Below are positions 48,370 through 61,278 of a DNA stretch of 64,000 nt, piece after piece. How positions within the stretch are numbered: the first letter of the stretch is position 1; each line of letters opens with the position of its first letter. The position numbers were made by a program, and so were the translations under genes. Under the pieces are notes generated by a model. It was not told the DNA's origin and searched no databases. It saw only the letters and a program-made list of their open reading frames with translations. The stretch is from Ciborinia camelliae (lineage: Eukaryota > Ascomycota > Leotiomycetes > Helotiales > Sclerotiniaceae). The stretch is from assembly GCA_025890175.1 (NCBI GenBank), contig JANPYM010000002.1, forward strand, positions 3,426,391 to 3,490,390, written 5' to 3'.

Positions 48370-51300
48370 ATGTCCATTCCACCATTCAAGGTGAAGGCTA
48401 TATTTGAATATACTTCACCGCATGATGATGATCTTCACTTTCCGAACGGGCAAATTATCACAGTGACGGAGGAGGAAGATGCAGATTGGTATGCGGGAGA
48501 ATATGTTGATACTTCTGGAGTCAAACAAGAAGGTATCTTTCCACGAAATTTTGTGGAAAAGTATGAACCTACTGCGCCTCCAAGACCTACGCGTGTCAAT
48601 CGACCAAAGAAGGAGCCGGAACCAACTTCTCCTATTGTCGCTCCCGAGCCAGTAAGAGAACCAGACCCTGAGCCGGAACCCGAAACACAATTTGAAGAGG
48701 TTCCTGAAGTTCCTATTGTACAAGAGCGACAACCTCCTCCTCCTCCTCCTCAATCAGCTCCGCAGGTCAAACCTCCCAAGCCTGCCTCCCCACCCCCAGC
48801 ACCAGCTGCTACAAAACCACCTCCAAGTCAAAAACCAATTTCTCCTCCTGTCAGCGAGAAGCCAAGCGGTGGGTCATTTCGGGATCGTATTGCAGCATTC
48901 AACAAAGCTGCTCCTCCACCAGCTCCATTCAAGCCCGCAGGTTTCAGTTCTGGAGGTTCGAACAATTTCATCAAAAAGCCATTTGTTGCCCCACCTCCAA
49001 GAAAGGATGCTTATGTTCCTACACCTCGCGAGCCGCCACCACAAAGGATATACAGACGTGAAGAGGATCCCGAGATTGCAGCAAAGGAGAATGAGAACCA
49101 AGAACAAGCTGAAAGAGCAGGATTGGCACCAACTTCTCCAGGTAATAACGATGAGGAAGAACAGCCTAAGCCAACAAGTCTCAAGGAACGCATTGCTCTT
49201 TTGCAAAAACAACAAATGGAACAAGCTTCTAGGCATGCGGATGCAGCACAGAAGAAAGAAAAGCCTAAGCGCCCACCTAAGAAGAGAACAGAGTCTCATG
49301 AAGCGACGGAAGAGGGTGATACTGCTAGCTTAGAACGACCGGACACTGGGGATAGGCCAGGAAAGGTTTCAATGGATTCTGTTAGGGAGGAAGAGGGTGT
49401 ACCACCACGAAGAACTAGATCTTCTCGCGGACCTATATCTACGATTGATGATGGTAATGAAGCGGATATGTCAGGGGCAGCTGAAACTGCGGAAGAATTG
49501 GAGGATACTGGAAAGGATGATAGCGATGACAAACCGAGAGCCAGACCTCCTCAACCCCCCATTCGTGTCCCAGCAGCTCCAGTTGTAGAGCCAGATGTCG
49601 GTGAAGAAGAAGGCGCTGTCGAGGAACCTTCACCCATCGAAGGAGAGGAGGAAGAGGAAGAAGAGGAAGAAGATATTGATCCTGAAGTAAGACGCAAAGA
49701 AGAATTACGGGCTCGAATGGCAAAAATGAGTGGTGGCATGGGTATGCATGGAATGTTTGGTGGTGGAATGCCAATGGCAGCTCCTCTTCCACCAAAGAAG
49801 AAGAAACCATCATTGCCAATTCCAAAACGTGGAAGTACTGCTGGATCCGAATCATTAGCTTCTCCCATAGCTAGCGCACCACCTGTACCAATGTTTCCTC
49901 TTCCTGGTATGACCAGAATTCGAAGTCCGGATGAAATAGAGAAACAAGCAGATGAAGAAGAGAAGAGACCAGTCTCATCTGCGCGTCCTGCTGATGTTGT
50001 ACCGGATGTTGAGGACGTCGTACCTGAGAAGGGAGAAGAATTGACACACCCGCCAGGTATATGCCATGATCTAGCGCATTTATTTCAAAGCTAATATTTG
50101 ATTGTAGTGCCATCTCACGATGGAGGCGCACCACCTCCAATTCCAGGCGGGCGACCAGCTCCTCCGCCTGTTCCCACTGATTGTAAGTCGTCTTTCTGTT
50201 AAATCAATAAATCCTTTTGACTTACTGTATTAGCTCGACCCGTTCCTGCCCCTCCTGCAGCGCTATTGTCACCAGGTGCCGGCTATGAATCTGATGATGA
50301 AATGACCGAGCAAACACGAAAGATGTCATTGGCATCTCAAAGTGCTGAACAACCTCAGGCTCCTCATCGATATGAAGCACCAGTTTCACCACGCTCACCA
50401 CCTAATAGGAGGCCATCATACTTCAGTCCTGATCAATCACCGCAATCCCCAAATACGCCTGGTGGCAGACGTGCCAGTAGAGTCCCACCTATTCCAGCAG
50501 GTATTCCTCATTCATCCCAAACTAGAGCTCCTCCACCACCTCCACCCCCTCCACCTGGGGCAACATTGAGCCGGTCTTCAACTGGTGATAAAGATGTGGT
50601 TCCTCACTCTAATTCGCCTCCTGTACCTGTGGATGATGAAAAGGAAGACGAATATGAGGGTGATTATGATACTGATATCGCTTCCGCGGTACCACATAAA
50701 GAAGCTTTGAAACACACCAGAGAAGCCAGCGCCGATGATTCAATTCTTCGGTCTCCACTTGCTTCCCCGGCGTTTGCTCCTCCTCCCCTTCCTCCACTCA
50801 CAGCTCCAAAAGCTGTACCACCACCATTGCCATCTCAACCCCCTCCACGTCAATCAACAGAGGTTCACCAGGTTGCTCCACCAGCTCTACCACCTCCACC
50901 ACCTGGGAGAGCTCCGGCTCCATGGGAGCCTGAGAATAATGAGTATGATCCTTATAATCATTCGCCAACGTCAAGCGCTCCAGTTCATATTGCTCCAGCT
51001 ACACCAAAAATGGAACCTGCCGAAGATGATTTATATTCAGCTTCTCCACCAAGATCATTCGCCTCACCTAAACAAAGTCGAGCTCCACCTCCACCTCCCA
51101 ACAAGCCTTCGATGAAACAATCCTTGGACTTAAATCGTGCGGCTGTTACTGGTGCAAGAAGATCTGTGGACTTGAGCAGAATGTCTATGGATCCGGGTTT
51201 CATTGCCAATGATGTTGATTTGGCAGCTAATAGTCAATGGTGGACTATCAAGAAAAGCCTTCCTCCTGTTTTCCAATCTCGAAAAGACATTTTGACCGAA

Positions 51301-51969
51301 TCGGAAGATACATCATCAATTTCTGATGTAAATCAACCTGTAGTCACAAGAGAACTCTTCGTCTTATTCCATGATTACTCCCAAACAATTATCGCTGCTC
51401 AATATAATCCAAAGGATCCTTCTGATTGTCAACTCGAACAAAAACATGAAGGGCCACCTGCTCGTTTACGTCAAGATCAACTTGAAGATGCTCATGAGCG
51501 TTTTGGTAAACGTGTCATTGAAGCAGTCAATGTTAGACAGAACACTATTGTTGGTGATGGTACTCCTCAAGGGTTAATTATGGAATTATTAAAACCTTTG
51601 GCTGGTGTACTTATGCCTATAGGAACTCGCGCATACGGTGCTGTTGTCTATAGTAACATGGCCAATGCATCGACTCAACAATTCGATGAGATTCGACCTG
51701 GTGATGTTGTCACTTTGCGAAATGCCAAATTCCAAGGCAAGCATGGATCGATGCATACGAAATATGCGGCCGAAGTCGGGAAGCCTGATCACGTGGGCGT
51801 GGTGGCTGAATGGGATGGCACGAAGAAGAAGTTGCGCGCTTGGGAACAGGGACGCGAGAGCAAGAAGGTTAAGTTGGAGAGCTTTAAGTTGGATGATTTG
51901 AGGAGTGGTGAGGTTAAGATTTGGAGGGTCATGCCGAGAAGTTGGGTGGGTTGGGGTGAGGGGAATTGA
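48370..51969 (+). CDS. BBC1: BBC1-type SH3 protein of the actin patch
   Basis: Exons 48370-50056, 50108-50182 and 50234-51969 give 1165 residues. Introns are 51 bp each, phase 1. An SH3 domain spans about 3-65 (KAIFEYTSPHDDDLHFPNGQ, DWYAGEY, GIFPRNFVEKYEP). A long Pro/Glu-rich middle with KERIALLQKQQ-type segments follows, and the C-terminal domain (about 915-1160) contains WWTIKKSLPPVF, then FHDYSQTIIAAQYNP and GDVVTLRNAKFQGKHG, a fold characteristic of BBC1. In yeast, Bbc1 binds type-I myosin and Las17/WASP to restrain endocytic actin assembly. The ATG is the first in the frame. Confidence 0.96.
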
Positions 51970-51997
51970 GTTGAGAAGTTTGAGAAGTCTTTTTTTT

Positions 51998-52007
51998 NNN
52001 NNNNNNN
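51998..52007. other. Assembly gap (10 N)
   Basis: Ten N bases following a T run and preceding GA-rich sequence. Confidence 0.95.
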
Positions 52008-52375
52008 ATGGAGAGGGGGGGAGGGAGGGAAGAGGGGAAGAGAAGAGGGGAGGCGGAAGTGAGTGAGTGAGTGAGTGATAATTAGGATGGGATGAGGGGG
52101 TTTTTTTGGAGAGGGGGGGAAGGGGGGGCACCGTCTGTTGATGTGCTAGCTAGCGGTAATGGAACAGGCATGAGATGAGATGAATTGATGAAAAGATACT
52201 TCGATTGCAGCGCGTGTTGCGTCATTGTGTATACAGTTCGTTTATTAAGCATAGCATGATTGATCCATTTAAAATCTACTTTTTTTTTCTTTTTGGGGTT
52301 TTTTCTTTGCATGGGTCTGGGCCTGGGCCTGAGGGGTTTCTGCTGTTATATACATATCTACACATTCTACATGCA

Positions 52376-52423
52376 GTTGATGTTGATGTTGATGTTGATG
52401 CTGATGTAGATGTAGATGTAGAT
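52376..52423. repeat. GATGTT/GATGTA microsatellite
   Basis: Hexamer units GATGTT, then GATGTA, about eight copies. Confidence 0.85.
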
Positions 52424-52462
52424 GGATATTTAATCGATTCTGGATCCTATATCATATATGTG

Positions 52463-52660
52463 CCCTCTCCCTCTCCCTCTCCCTCTCCCTCTCCCTCTCC
52501 CTCTCCCTCTCCCTCTCCCTCTCCCTCTCCCTCTCCCTCTCCCTCTCCCTCTCCCTCTCCCTCTCCCTCTCCCTCTCCCTCTCCCTCTCCCTCTCCCTCT
52601 CCCTCTCCCTCTCCCTCTCCCTCTCCCTCTCCCTCTCCCTCTCCCTCTCCCTCTCCCTCT
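52463..52660. repeat. CCCTCT hexamer array, 33 copies
   Basis: An uninterrupted 198-bp run of CCCTCT. All frames on both strands are open across it, making Ser-Pro-type dipeptides on one strand and Arg-Gly on the other. Confidence 0.97.
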
Positions 52661-52766
52661 ACCCACCATACGCGAGTAAAAAAATCGCTAAACGTTGCGG
52701 GGTTGTATAATGCTTAAGATAATGATCAAGATGCGAAAGATGCGAAAGATGAAATATAATCGTGTA

Positions 52767-52862
52767 TCCAAATTCCAAATTCCAAATTCCAAGTTCCAAG
52801 TTCCAAGTTCCAAGTTCCAAGTTCCAAGTTCCAATATCCAATATCCAATATCCAATATTCAA
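52767..52862. repeat. AAATTCC/AAGTTCC heptamer array
   Basis: Heptamer AAATTCC changing to AAGTTCC, then AATATCC, about 12 copies. Confidence 0.9.
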
Positions 52863-52928
52863 GTATATATGTATGTGAAGAGATTCTTATTTCTATTCCT
52901 ATTCCTATTCCTAGGGAGGGATGAGGTT

Positions 52929-53041
52929 TGAAGATTGAAGATTGAAGATTGAAGATTGAAGATTGAAGATTGAAGATTGAAGATTGAAGATTGAAGATTG
53001 AAGATTGAAGATTGAAGATTGAAGATTGAAGATTGAAGATT
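52929..53041. repeat. TGAAGAT heptamer array
   Basis: About 16 copies of TGAAGAT, perfect. Confidence 0.95.
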
Positions 53042-53091
53042 CCGTTCCGGGTCGATATCGATATCGATACCTATTGATAGTTGGGGCGCGC

Positions 53092-53218
53092 GGGGGATAG
53101 GGGGATAGGGGGACAGCGGGATAGGGGGATAGGGGGATAGGGGATAGGGGGATAGGGGGATAGGGGGATAGGGGGATAGGGGGGATAGGGGATAGGGGGG
53201 ATAGGGGGATAGGGGGGG
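53092..53218. repeat. GGGGGATA tandem array
   Basis: About 15 units of GGGGGATA with occasional length changes; G-rich with runs of 4-6 G on one strand. Confidence 0.9.
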
Positions 53219-53400
53219 TGAAGAAGAAGGAGGAGGTGGGGGGTGAAGGAGAGGGAGGAGAGGGGAGGGGGATAGGGGGAGAGGGTGAAGAAGGAGGAGG
53301 AGGAGGAGGAGGAGGAGGAGAAGGAGGAGAAGGAGAAGGAGGGGGATTGGGGGATAGAGGGATAGGGTGATAGGGTGAAGGAGGAGGGAATATGGAGTTT
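53219..53400. repeat. Purine-rich GGA/GAA tract
   Basis: GGA and GGAGAA units, continuous with the previous array. Confidence 0.8.
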
Positions 53401-53854
53401 GAGTTGAGTGGGAATTGACGACGATGATGATAATAATGACGATGACGAGAAGTAAGAATTTCAGTTTAGATTACGCGAGAAGGCTATAGGTACCCATGGG
53501 GAAGAGATATGAGATATGAGATATGAAATAGGAGAATAAAAGAGCCATGAAGAAGAATATTCCTCCCGGAATCTTTAACATTCTAATGCGTTCTTGGTAT
53601 AGAATAGGAGGTCTATGATTTTCCGATCATCGCCTCTCATCGAGTAGAATATACGACGCACAACCACGTATGTGAAGGGAATTCCAGAACAGATCCATCT
53701 ACCTGTAACTTTTCCGCCATTTCTTTTCTTTTCTTGACGCGCATACGCGCATATTGGCATACTGGCATACTGTATGGATATTATATAGGCATCTCATGAA
53801 TCTTGGAAAAATATACATATACATATGCAACATGATAACGGTACTCATACACAA

Positions 53855-55291
53855 TCAATCCCTAATGATACGCAAGCCATACCCCTCCCCACTACCATTC
53901 TGTTTCTGCATGCGATAACCAGCATACGGCCGCGCCGGCGGGATGAAATTCCTCTGCAAACGTTCGGGGATCTCATCCAACTTACCCTCCTTGACCGCCA
54001 CCGTCTCGTCATTCGCCGGCACCACGGACAGGACAATCTTGCCCCTCGCATCGATATATGCGTGTTTCGGCTCGACCCACGTTTTCGACCCGCCGTATTT
54101 CTCCGGCTCCACAAAGAGCAATCCGGGAACCGATTCCTGTTTGGAACCCATGCCTGACACGGGTTTCAGATCGAACGACGGGAACCCGACGGGGATATCG
54201 GCGACCACGCCTCCCACGCCCAGAACGGGCGGGGATCCCGATGCATTCTTGGGCATGACGATACGCGCTTTGATCGGAGAGCGGTGTGCCTGTGGTCCAT
54301 AGAACGGGTGATTGTATGTCCAACTGTTCGTGCGTCCGTAGGATAATCCGGCCGACGGGTGGGTTTTTGGAGGACCCGATTCGGCATATGGGGACGTGGT
54401 GACGGCCAGGGGGGCGGATCTTCGGGCGGCAATCTCGCTGTAAAGATCCGAATACGTTTCTTGCGATCGGGGGGATGGCGTGGGGGCCAGATCGAGGAAG
54501 ACGCGGATTTGTTGGTAGAGGGTTTCGAGATCATAGCGGAGGCGGCGGATGTATGTCGAGAGTTGTTCTTCCGTAATTTGGTCGACCGAGATCGAGGGCA
54601 CTTCTCCCATGTCGTCACCATTGGCTTGCGCTTTGGTGCGAGCTTCACTCGTGAGAGCCAGCGCACACGATTCCCGGAGGAATTGGCGGAATTCGCTCTT
54701 TTTCCTGCCCACCTCCTTCGCAACATAAGATTGGAATTCGCCCTCGGTGAGCCCCGCGAGCCATGGGCCGGAAAACTTCCACCTGGTATCATCTTGACCC
54801 TGGCTCAGCAGAGCGTGATGGAGATTATCGCGTCGCGTAACCGTCGTGTCGATATTATCCTCAAACACACTCCGGTGCTTAGGAATGTTCTTATCCCTCA
54901 TAGTCACCGCGGCCGCTTTACTAGGTCTCGGGGTCGAAATCGGAATGTTCATCTCCTGCCATTTCTGCAACGTCAACGTATGATCGGCCGCGGAATTAAA
55001 CTCGGTGATGTGTTCGAAAGTATCGATGGATTCCACACGGATGACGGGTGTAGATGTGCGGGTGGTAGCTCGCAATGGCAAGGGACGTTTGAAGCCCCAA
55101 TCGCCTTTGGCGAGCGAGGATTGTGGTGTGGTGATGGATTGATGGATAGGATGGGGGAGTGTTGCGGTGTCGGAATTGTAGGTTGCCTGTGAGGAGAGAG
55201 TACCAGTTGGTCGAGGAAGGGGGTTGGGAATTGCGAAGACTCTGGAGGCTCGTAGGAGTGCCCCGCCAGGCGACATACGAGCTGATGCCAT
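53855..55291 (-). CDS. MRP51: Mitochondrial small-subunit ribosomal protein MRP51 (bS1m)
   Basis: A single frame of 478 residues from ATG 55291. The segments KGDWGFKRPLPLR, then ESIDTFEHITEFNSAADHTLTLQKWQEM and RFVLPKNA-type IVMPKNASGSPPVLGVGG are characteristic of fungal MRP51, the bS1-like protein of the mitoribosomal small subunit. The N-terminal 30 residues carry Arg and hydroxyl residues and no acid, consistent with a mitochondrial targeting signal. In yeast it interacts genetically with mRNA leader sequences. No introns. The GC content of the gene is clearly higher than its surroundings. Confidence 0.93.
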   Translation of the reverse strand: MASARMSPGGALLRASRVFAIPNPLPRPTGTLSSQATYNSDTATLPHPIHQSITTPQSSLAKGDWGFKRPLPLRATTRTSTPVIRVESIDTFEHITEFNSAADHTLTLQKWQEMNIPISTPRPSKAAAVTMRDKNIPKHRSVFEDNIDTTVTRRDNLHHALLSQGQDDTRWKFSGPWLAGLTEGEFQSYVAKEVGRKKSEFRQFLRESCALALTSEARTKAQANGDDMGEVPSISVDQITEEQLSTYIRRLRYDLETLYQQIRVFLDLAPTPSPRSQETYSDLYSEIAARRSAPLAVTTSPYAESGPPKTHPSAGLSYGRTNSWTYNHPFYGPQAHRSPIKARIVMPKNASGSPPVLGVGGVVADIPVGFPSFDLKPVSGMGSKQESVPGLLFVEPEKYGGSKTWVEPKHAYIDARGKIVLSVVPANDETVAVKEGKLDEIPERLQRNFIPPARPYAGYRMQKQNGSGEGYGLRIIRD

Positions 55292-58200
55292 TACTGAGAA
55301 TTCGAGCTCTGCTGAGCCCTGAAGTGGATTAATGCGATATTTGGTATATCACTCCTGTAAGCAGCTCCTCCCCTAAATCTGAACCTGCTTCTCTTAATTA
55401 TCGTAGGAGTTGTGCGTGGGGACCAATGGCACATCCAAAACGTACAATTATGGCGGGACGAAATATTGAGGTTCTTGATAATTTTCGAGATGGCGCTAGT
55501 CCACTTCGGGAATTTGTCGATTTCACAATCATGAAATGAAGGTTCAAACAAAATTTGATATTAAATCAAGAATGTTATATTTCTATCTAATTTGAGGTTC
55601 GAGAATAATTTTGTTTCAAAATTTATTGTTTCTCTAATATCAAAGCATTAAGATAATACAAAAATGATTATTATACTCATATAAAAAAGGGTTGAACTAT
55701 AAAGATGAGCATCACGTCCTCTCTGAACAGGTCAAGAACCCAACCTCCCTCTGCCCCATCTCTTTTCTCTCATAATGCAAGGGGAAAAGAAAGGAAATTA
55801 TAATCACGAGTGTTAGTGAAGATGAATAGGACTCTATCTGTTTGACAGAAGTTCATAGTTTTTTAATGGTGGGACCAGCCGATCTATCACTCCAATATCA
55901 GACAGCAATGATGAGTCCAAGCACTATTTTTGATCGCTTGAGATCTGAGTTGTCAGGAGATAGTAGCTGAAGTTTTCCCTTGGTCAAAAATTACAGTGTA
56001 TGAAGTGGTGAAGGGGAGGAGTGTCTTGGGCTTGGATTATATCAGGTATGTATGCACTCTGAGCTAGGTTTACTTTACAACTCTTGTTGGGTATCTCCAA
56101 GCTCATCCCACCAAGTCTTTTCCCACTTTCGTTGATTAAACAGGTTTCCTAGGCTATTAAATTGATTGTATTGAGATATGAGCTAGAATCTTTGAGAGCT
56201 CTTCTATTCTTTCTATTTCGATTGATTAACGCCAACAAGATACTGAGGGTCTGAGATCTGATGAAGAAGGCGCAAAAAGTCTCGTTGTCGCTCCCCTATA
56301 GGCTATTCGTGATTTGACCATCAGAGTGCATCCCGCTTCAGTATTCTCACTCATACTTTCATATTGTTAGGCCTCTGTATTCATAACATTCAATAAAATG
56401 TGACAGTGTGGCTTACGAAAAGCATTCGTATAGCAGTGGCCTATCGAAGTTTCGCCTGTCAATCATTAGAATCGATTTGCGCAAACATGAGGGATATATA
56501 TCCCTTCTGAAATCACCAACCGGGTAAAAGGGAAACAAATAAATCCCCAGAATCGATTGATGCCCAAACTTACTATATATTCACCAACCAGATACGAATG
56601 TACATGCCAAGAGATATCCGGTCCATGGGACACAAAACATTCAGGTAGTGACGTCCTTCAGATGGAAAATGTAAAAGTATTGATTTTCTGACTCTTACGG
56701 GATCATCATACATGTAAGATTTTTGGGCATAAGCCGTGGAGGTCAGCGATGATCGGCTAATGATCGCAAAGGCTTTTTTGCTGACCTGCACTTTGAAGTC
56801 ATCATGAACCAATCCTCATGTAGCAGAAAACCTCAGGTTGAGAGAATTGAAATCAGCTGGTAAATCTTTCTAGACTTGCCGTGGCGTTTGTTGATCAGTC
56901 CGTAAAATCGCGGTGATTATAATCTCATCATCTGATTGTGAACTTTTAATCAACCAACTAAATATCAGATGCCGGGAAATACGGAGAAAAATAAATGACG
57001 CTTCAATACTTCATTAACATTCCGATGACCAATCCCCAATTTTAATACTTAAAGATCATCATCTTCCAGTTGTACGTACGAAAACGTTGTCAACACGTGC
57101 TAAACATCTAGAGTTTGCTTCGTAAATCTCGAATTGTAACATTTCACAGCCTTCCTTCCGAAGCTGAGATTGTGTACAAAATATGATTCTACAGTGGATC
57201 GAGGATCGAGAATTTTAATCCAACAAATGCGGTTCGCATCCTGTGATGATTTTATAGGGCAATGCAGATTCTCTGTACATATATATATGTGGGGTGTCAT
57301 CATGCCTAAACGTGGCGATGGAGAAAAATGATTGGTCAATTTCAAAGAAATATGCCGGAAATAGAGCCTCCTTTCCGAGGTATTGTGATGCCGGGTCGCA
57401 GATTTTGTTGAAGTATCTTAGCCGTCGGAAGGATTAATTCCTGATACATTTCCGAAGGGTGGAATGAGTTCCGGTACTGTGCCATGAGTAGTGCTATTTA
57501 ATTTAATTGGTAACTGTTGGTTATCACAACATAATCAACCCACGAGATTTCCTATGTCAATCTTGAGTCGGCGAGAATGATACCACTTGAAAATCATCTT
57601 GATACAATGCATTTTTGAATAATGTGGTTCGCTGTACGAAATACCCCGCATGAAACCAAAAACGATCACTCTCGCATGACTAGTAGAAAAATAGATGAAA
57701 TTTGGCGAACCGTGGGAAATACCATCATCGTGGATTTTGAAGCATTCAAATTGACCAGTCCCGGTCATTCCTTGTGGTGTGGCACACAAGAAAAGGGCAG
57801 CTGCATAAGATCTGGTCGCCTTTTCTCTCGGTGAGACATGTGGTAGACCGAGAACGTGGCACCGATTGGAAAGCATTGCAGCACAAAACCTGCTCAGAAA
57901 TTTCAAGATCTCTCATTTGCTTTCAAGCAAAAGAGTATTCAAGGGTAAAAGAGTAGCCAGGGATACTTCAAACCCCTTTCGACCATTAGAACTTGGTTCT
58001 CCGAGGAAACCGACTCAGCCCAGACAGTCGGGCAAGATGGTGAACTCCAGGATTTCTTAAATTCGGGCACTTGACAACGAATCACACGTGCTCTAGAACG
58101 TGAGTGGTAAATGTGGCGTCTATTAGAAACACAAATGGTAAACTGCCACACTTGCATGACCGTTGTCATACGTACGGCCAAACCACGATAGTCCGTAATC

Positions 58201-58964
58201 CGATGGAAGATTGAGTTTGCCCTGATTTCCATGATATGCCGCGATGAACTAGAGATGGGAACATAGGTCTCGATCGTTTGCCCCATAACTTTGTTGGCCT
58301 CGTGTTCCAAATACTTTTGACTCTTTTCAAGACATTATACGAAACAATCATGGCTGAGACGGAATGTAGACGTACACATTTCCATAAAAATGAACCATAC
58401 ATTGGCATACAAGAGTTTGAGTTTTTAAGAGTTGGTGATGAGAATTTCATTGGAGAAAAGTTCTTATGGTAAACTCGTAGGGCAAAAATGGAGTAAGTTG
58501 AGTGGGGTGATGAAGATGCATGAAAGCGCGTGAAATTGATACTTTATCCAATAATCTTTCATTGGGGCAACTGAATCCCACTTGGGTCAGCACAACCTTG
58601 AACTAAGCCTTCCTCTCATACTAAACTCAGCTTTCTCATATTTCTATTCGTATTGAGGCTGGTTTATCTCGGTTGGTAGAAATAGGTTCAACAGAGTAAC
58701 CGTTTTTTTTTCAGATGACCTGATCCGCCCGAATGACAAGGGAGAATTGAAAGAAGTTTGGATAGTAGAAATGTCAAAAGGCCAAAATGCGATCGGGCAT
58801 TGTATATTCTCTGCACCTCCAGGCGGAATTGGAAGAAACTGGCCATCGTGATAAGATTCGATAGAATTACATGTAGAACTTCGTCATCCAGTCAATTCAA
58901 GCGAGTAAGGTTGCATTAAAAGACCATGTAACATCATCGAGAACGAATCGAAAGGACAATTAAT

Positions 58965-59001
58965 TGTGACCGGTTGTGACCAGATGTGACCAGATGTGAC
59001 A
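58965..59001. repeat. TGTGACCAGA repeat
   Basis: About three and a half units of TGTGACC(A/G)GA, read directly. Confidence 0.8.
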
Positions 59002-59193
59002 GTAGTTTTGTGGTTGAATATTGAATGAATGGTCGAGAATCCACAGATGATTATTTTTATTATTTGAGCTGTGCGAGGTGTAGCTTGTGCGCGATGTACA
59101 ATGTACGGAGGACAGTAGACGGTGGACGGAATTAGTAATTTGAGGCTAATGTTTGAAGGGCTCCTCCTCATTCCTATGGGTTCATGTCCATAT

Positions 59194-59221
59194 CGTCAAA
59201 CGTCAAACATCAAACGTCAAA
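59194..59221. repeat. CGTCAAA repeat
   Basis: Four units, one with a G-to-A change (CATCAAA). Confidence 0.85.
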
Positions 59222-60493
59222 AGATGAGTAACCCATTAATTACTTGTAACTTATGACTGTATTATTGTACAGCGAGCGATTGTACGTAGACTTGGGATAT
59301 GTCATTGTGGGCGCAAAACTGCCACGAAGGAATGGTCGGTGGAGAAAAGAAATGGAATCGATGCGAAAGTCGAAAAAGAATCTCTGACTCCACCGTACTC
59401 CTCCGGGAAGTATTACATACCATACTATTTTCTCTTCATCGGATGACTGCGCACATCACGCCCAAAAATGATATTGATTGATGTTGATTGATCCATGGAT
59501 GCCTTTGGTAAATGATTGACATGGGAAAGAGAGCGGTATGGCCTCCAGCTAAATGCATGATCAGAGGTTGGATGTTGGTAATGGGTTGGTTAATTGTTGG
59601 TTGATACCTAGAATAGGAGAACAGGAGAACAGGAGAATGGAAATGTAATGTAATGTATGTACGCGGTATGTATGCTTACCTACTATTAGTAGTAAGTCGA
59701 TGGGAGAATTAAGATATGAGTGGTTGAATGGTTGGTTGGTTAATTGTTGGTTGACAATTTGATATGGGAAAGGAAAGGGCAAGGGAAGGAAAAAGGGAAA
59801 GGGAAAGATATAGCGGAGTGATAATCAAATATCTATGTAATACAGTAACTTATACCTAGATAGGTAGGTATTCAAATCTCATCCTATCGGAAACGATCAT
59901 TCGGATTTTTGAGTTACCATCTCTTCTTTTCTCTTCCCTAAAAAATTCCCTAAATTCCCTTCCTCTCTATGCCCCAAATTCCCTTTCAATCTACCTACAC
60001 CCCAAATTCCCCCCTCCTTTCCCCCAATTGCCCCAAATCACGGAGTGTTTTGTCGCGGTAGTCCTTTTGGGTTAATGAGGTTACCTACTAGCTGCGAATT
60101 TATTAAAATAATGCGTGTAAAGGCTAATGGTTGCAACCTTCATCGCGCTTGGTGGCTTGATCTAGACATTTGGGATTTCTCAACCCCCTTGTCGCGATGC
60201 TTTCTACTGGATGGAATGAAGATATAATAATCTACGAATAAGGATGAGTAAGAATTAGTGTTCCCATGTAAGATTTATCCACAGGGGTAAGATGGGAAAA
60301 TGGTAAAAGAATGAAAGGAAGAAGCAAAAGAAGCAAGAAGCAGCTCAGGAGTCAGCTTTTTCTCTCTCTCAGAGTCTCTCTCTCTCCCTGAGTCCTGTCT
60401 CTTCTCATCCCAGGAACCGCCTCATAATCATTTTTTGATTGACCCACCACCACTACCACCACCAAGGCTTTTCCCTTTCCCGCCTTCTTTCCG

Positions 60494-60505
60494 CCCCCCC
60501 CCCCC
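60494..60505. repeat. Poly-C tract
   Basis: 12 consecutive C bases. Confidence 0.9.
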
Positions 60506-60639
60506 AATACAATATTATTAAATATACATACACATAATAATACTCCGTAAACTTGGTTGAGAAAAAGATCTCTCCATCCACCGCTGGTCCACCTTGACTT
60601 CATTCAAATATCCATATACCGGTCGGTATCCATACATTC

Positions 60640-60703
60640 ATATATCCATATATCCATCTATCCATCTACCCATCTATCGATCTATCCATTTATCCATTTA
60701 TCA
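60640..60703. repeat. ATCTATCC-type repeat
   Basis: Units CCATATAT, then CCATCTAT and CCATTTAT, about eight copies. Confidence 0.8.
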
Positions 60704-61278
60704 CTCCACAGTTTCAGAATCCCATAGCATTGATCTCCAAGTATCAAATATCGAAAGGTACAAAGGTTTCCACGTTTGGTCCTAGCTGTCCCAAGTGTCT
60801 CAAACTCAAAAAGTACCCCTCTATCGCTCGAATCATATCAACATTGGAGGATATTCAAAGTATCAAAAACATCCCACTTAGGAACAACAACCTCATCTTT
60901 CTCCATATCCTTCTAGAAAACTATCATTAGCTTACCAACCCATCATATTCATGCCAAATCATACATCCATTTCGAAACACCACGTTCTACACCACGTTAT
61001 AGATGTACGTACCACTTGGATTCAAGGAATCAAACGGCTATATATCAATGTCGAATACCGGAGTTGACCGTCATCAATAAGTTGATTACTTTCCTACCAA
61101 AGACTTTGAAAACTATTACCTCAACACCCAACCATTATTCACTCATATACATATCGAAATATAATTATCAATTCACTATCTCAAATCCATACTACATACT
61201 TCTCCTCTTTTGACAATTTCGATTATCGATACTCCACACCAAATCTACCGATATTTTCTCAAGAAAAGAATATCCAAA

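Larger units (their letters stand above)
51970..53854. other. Intergenic microsatellite block
   Basis: 1.9 kb between BBC1 and MRP51 stops (convergent). It contains a 10-N gap and a dense series of tandem repeats listed separately. No gene is supported; frames that span CCCTCT are artefacts of the repeat. Confidence 0.75.
55292..61278. other. 6-kb gene-poor AT-rich region
   Basis: No frame with splice support or a recognisable family. At 57535-58472 short overlapping frames exist in several phases on both strands, possibly old coding remnants. Microsatellites at 58965-59001, 59194-59221, 60494-60505 and 60640-60703 are listed separately. GGTTGGTTAATTGTTGGTTG occurs near 59584 and 59733. Confidence 0.6.

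Noticed and set aside
52430..52717. Arg-Gly, Ser-Pro and Pro-Leu repeat proteins
   Set aside because: They are translations of the CCCTCT microsatellite.
57535..58472. Possible HET-type or other accessory gene
   Set aside because: Frames are short and shift on both strands, and I could not identify conserved HET or other motifs.
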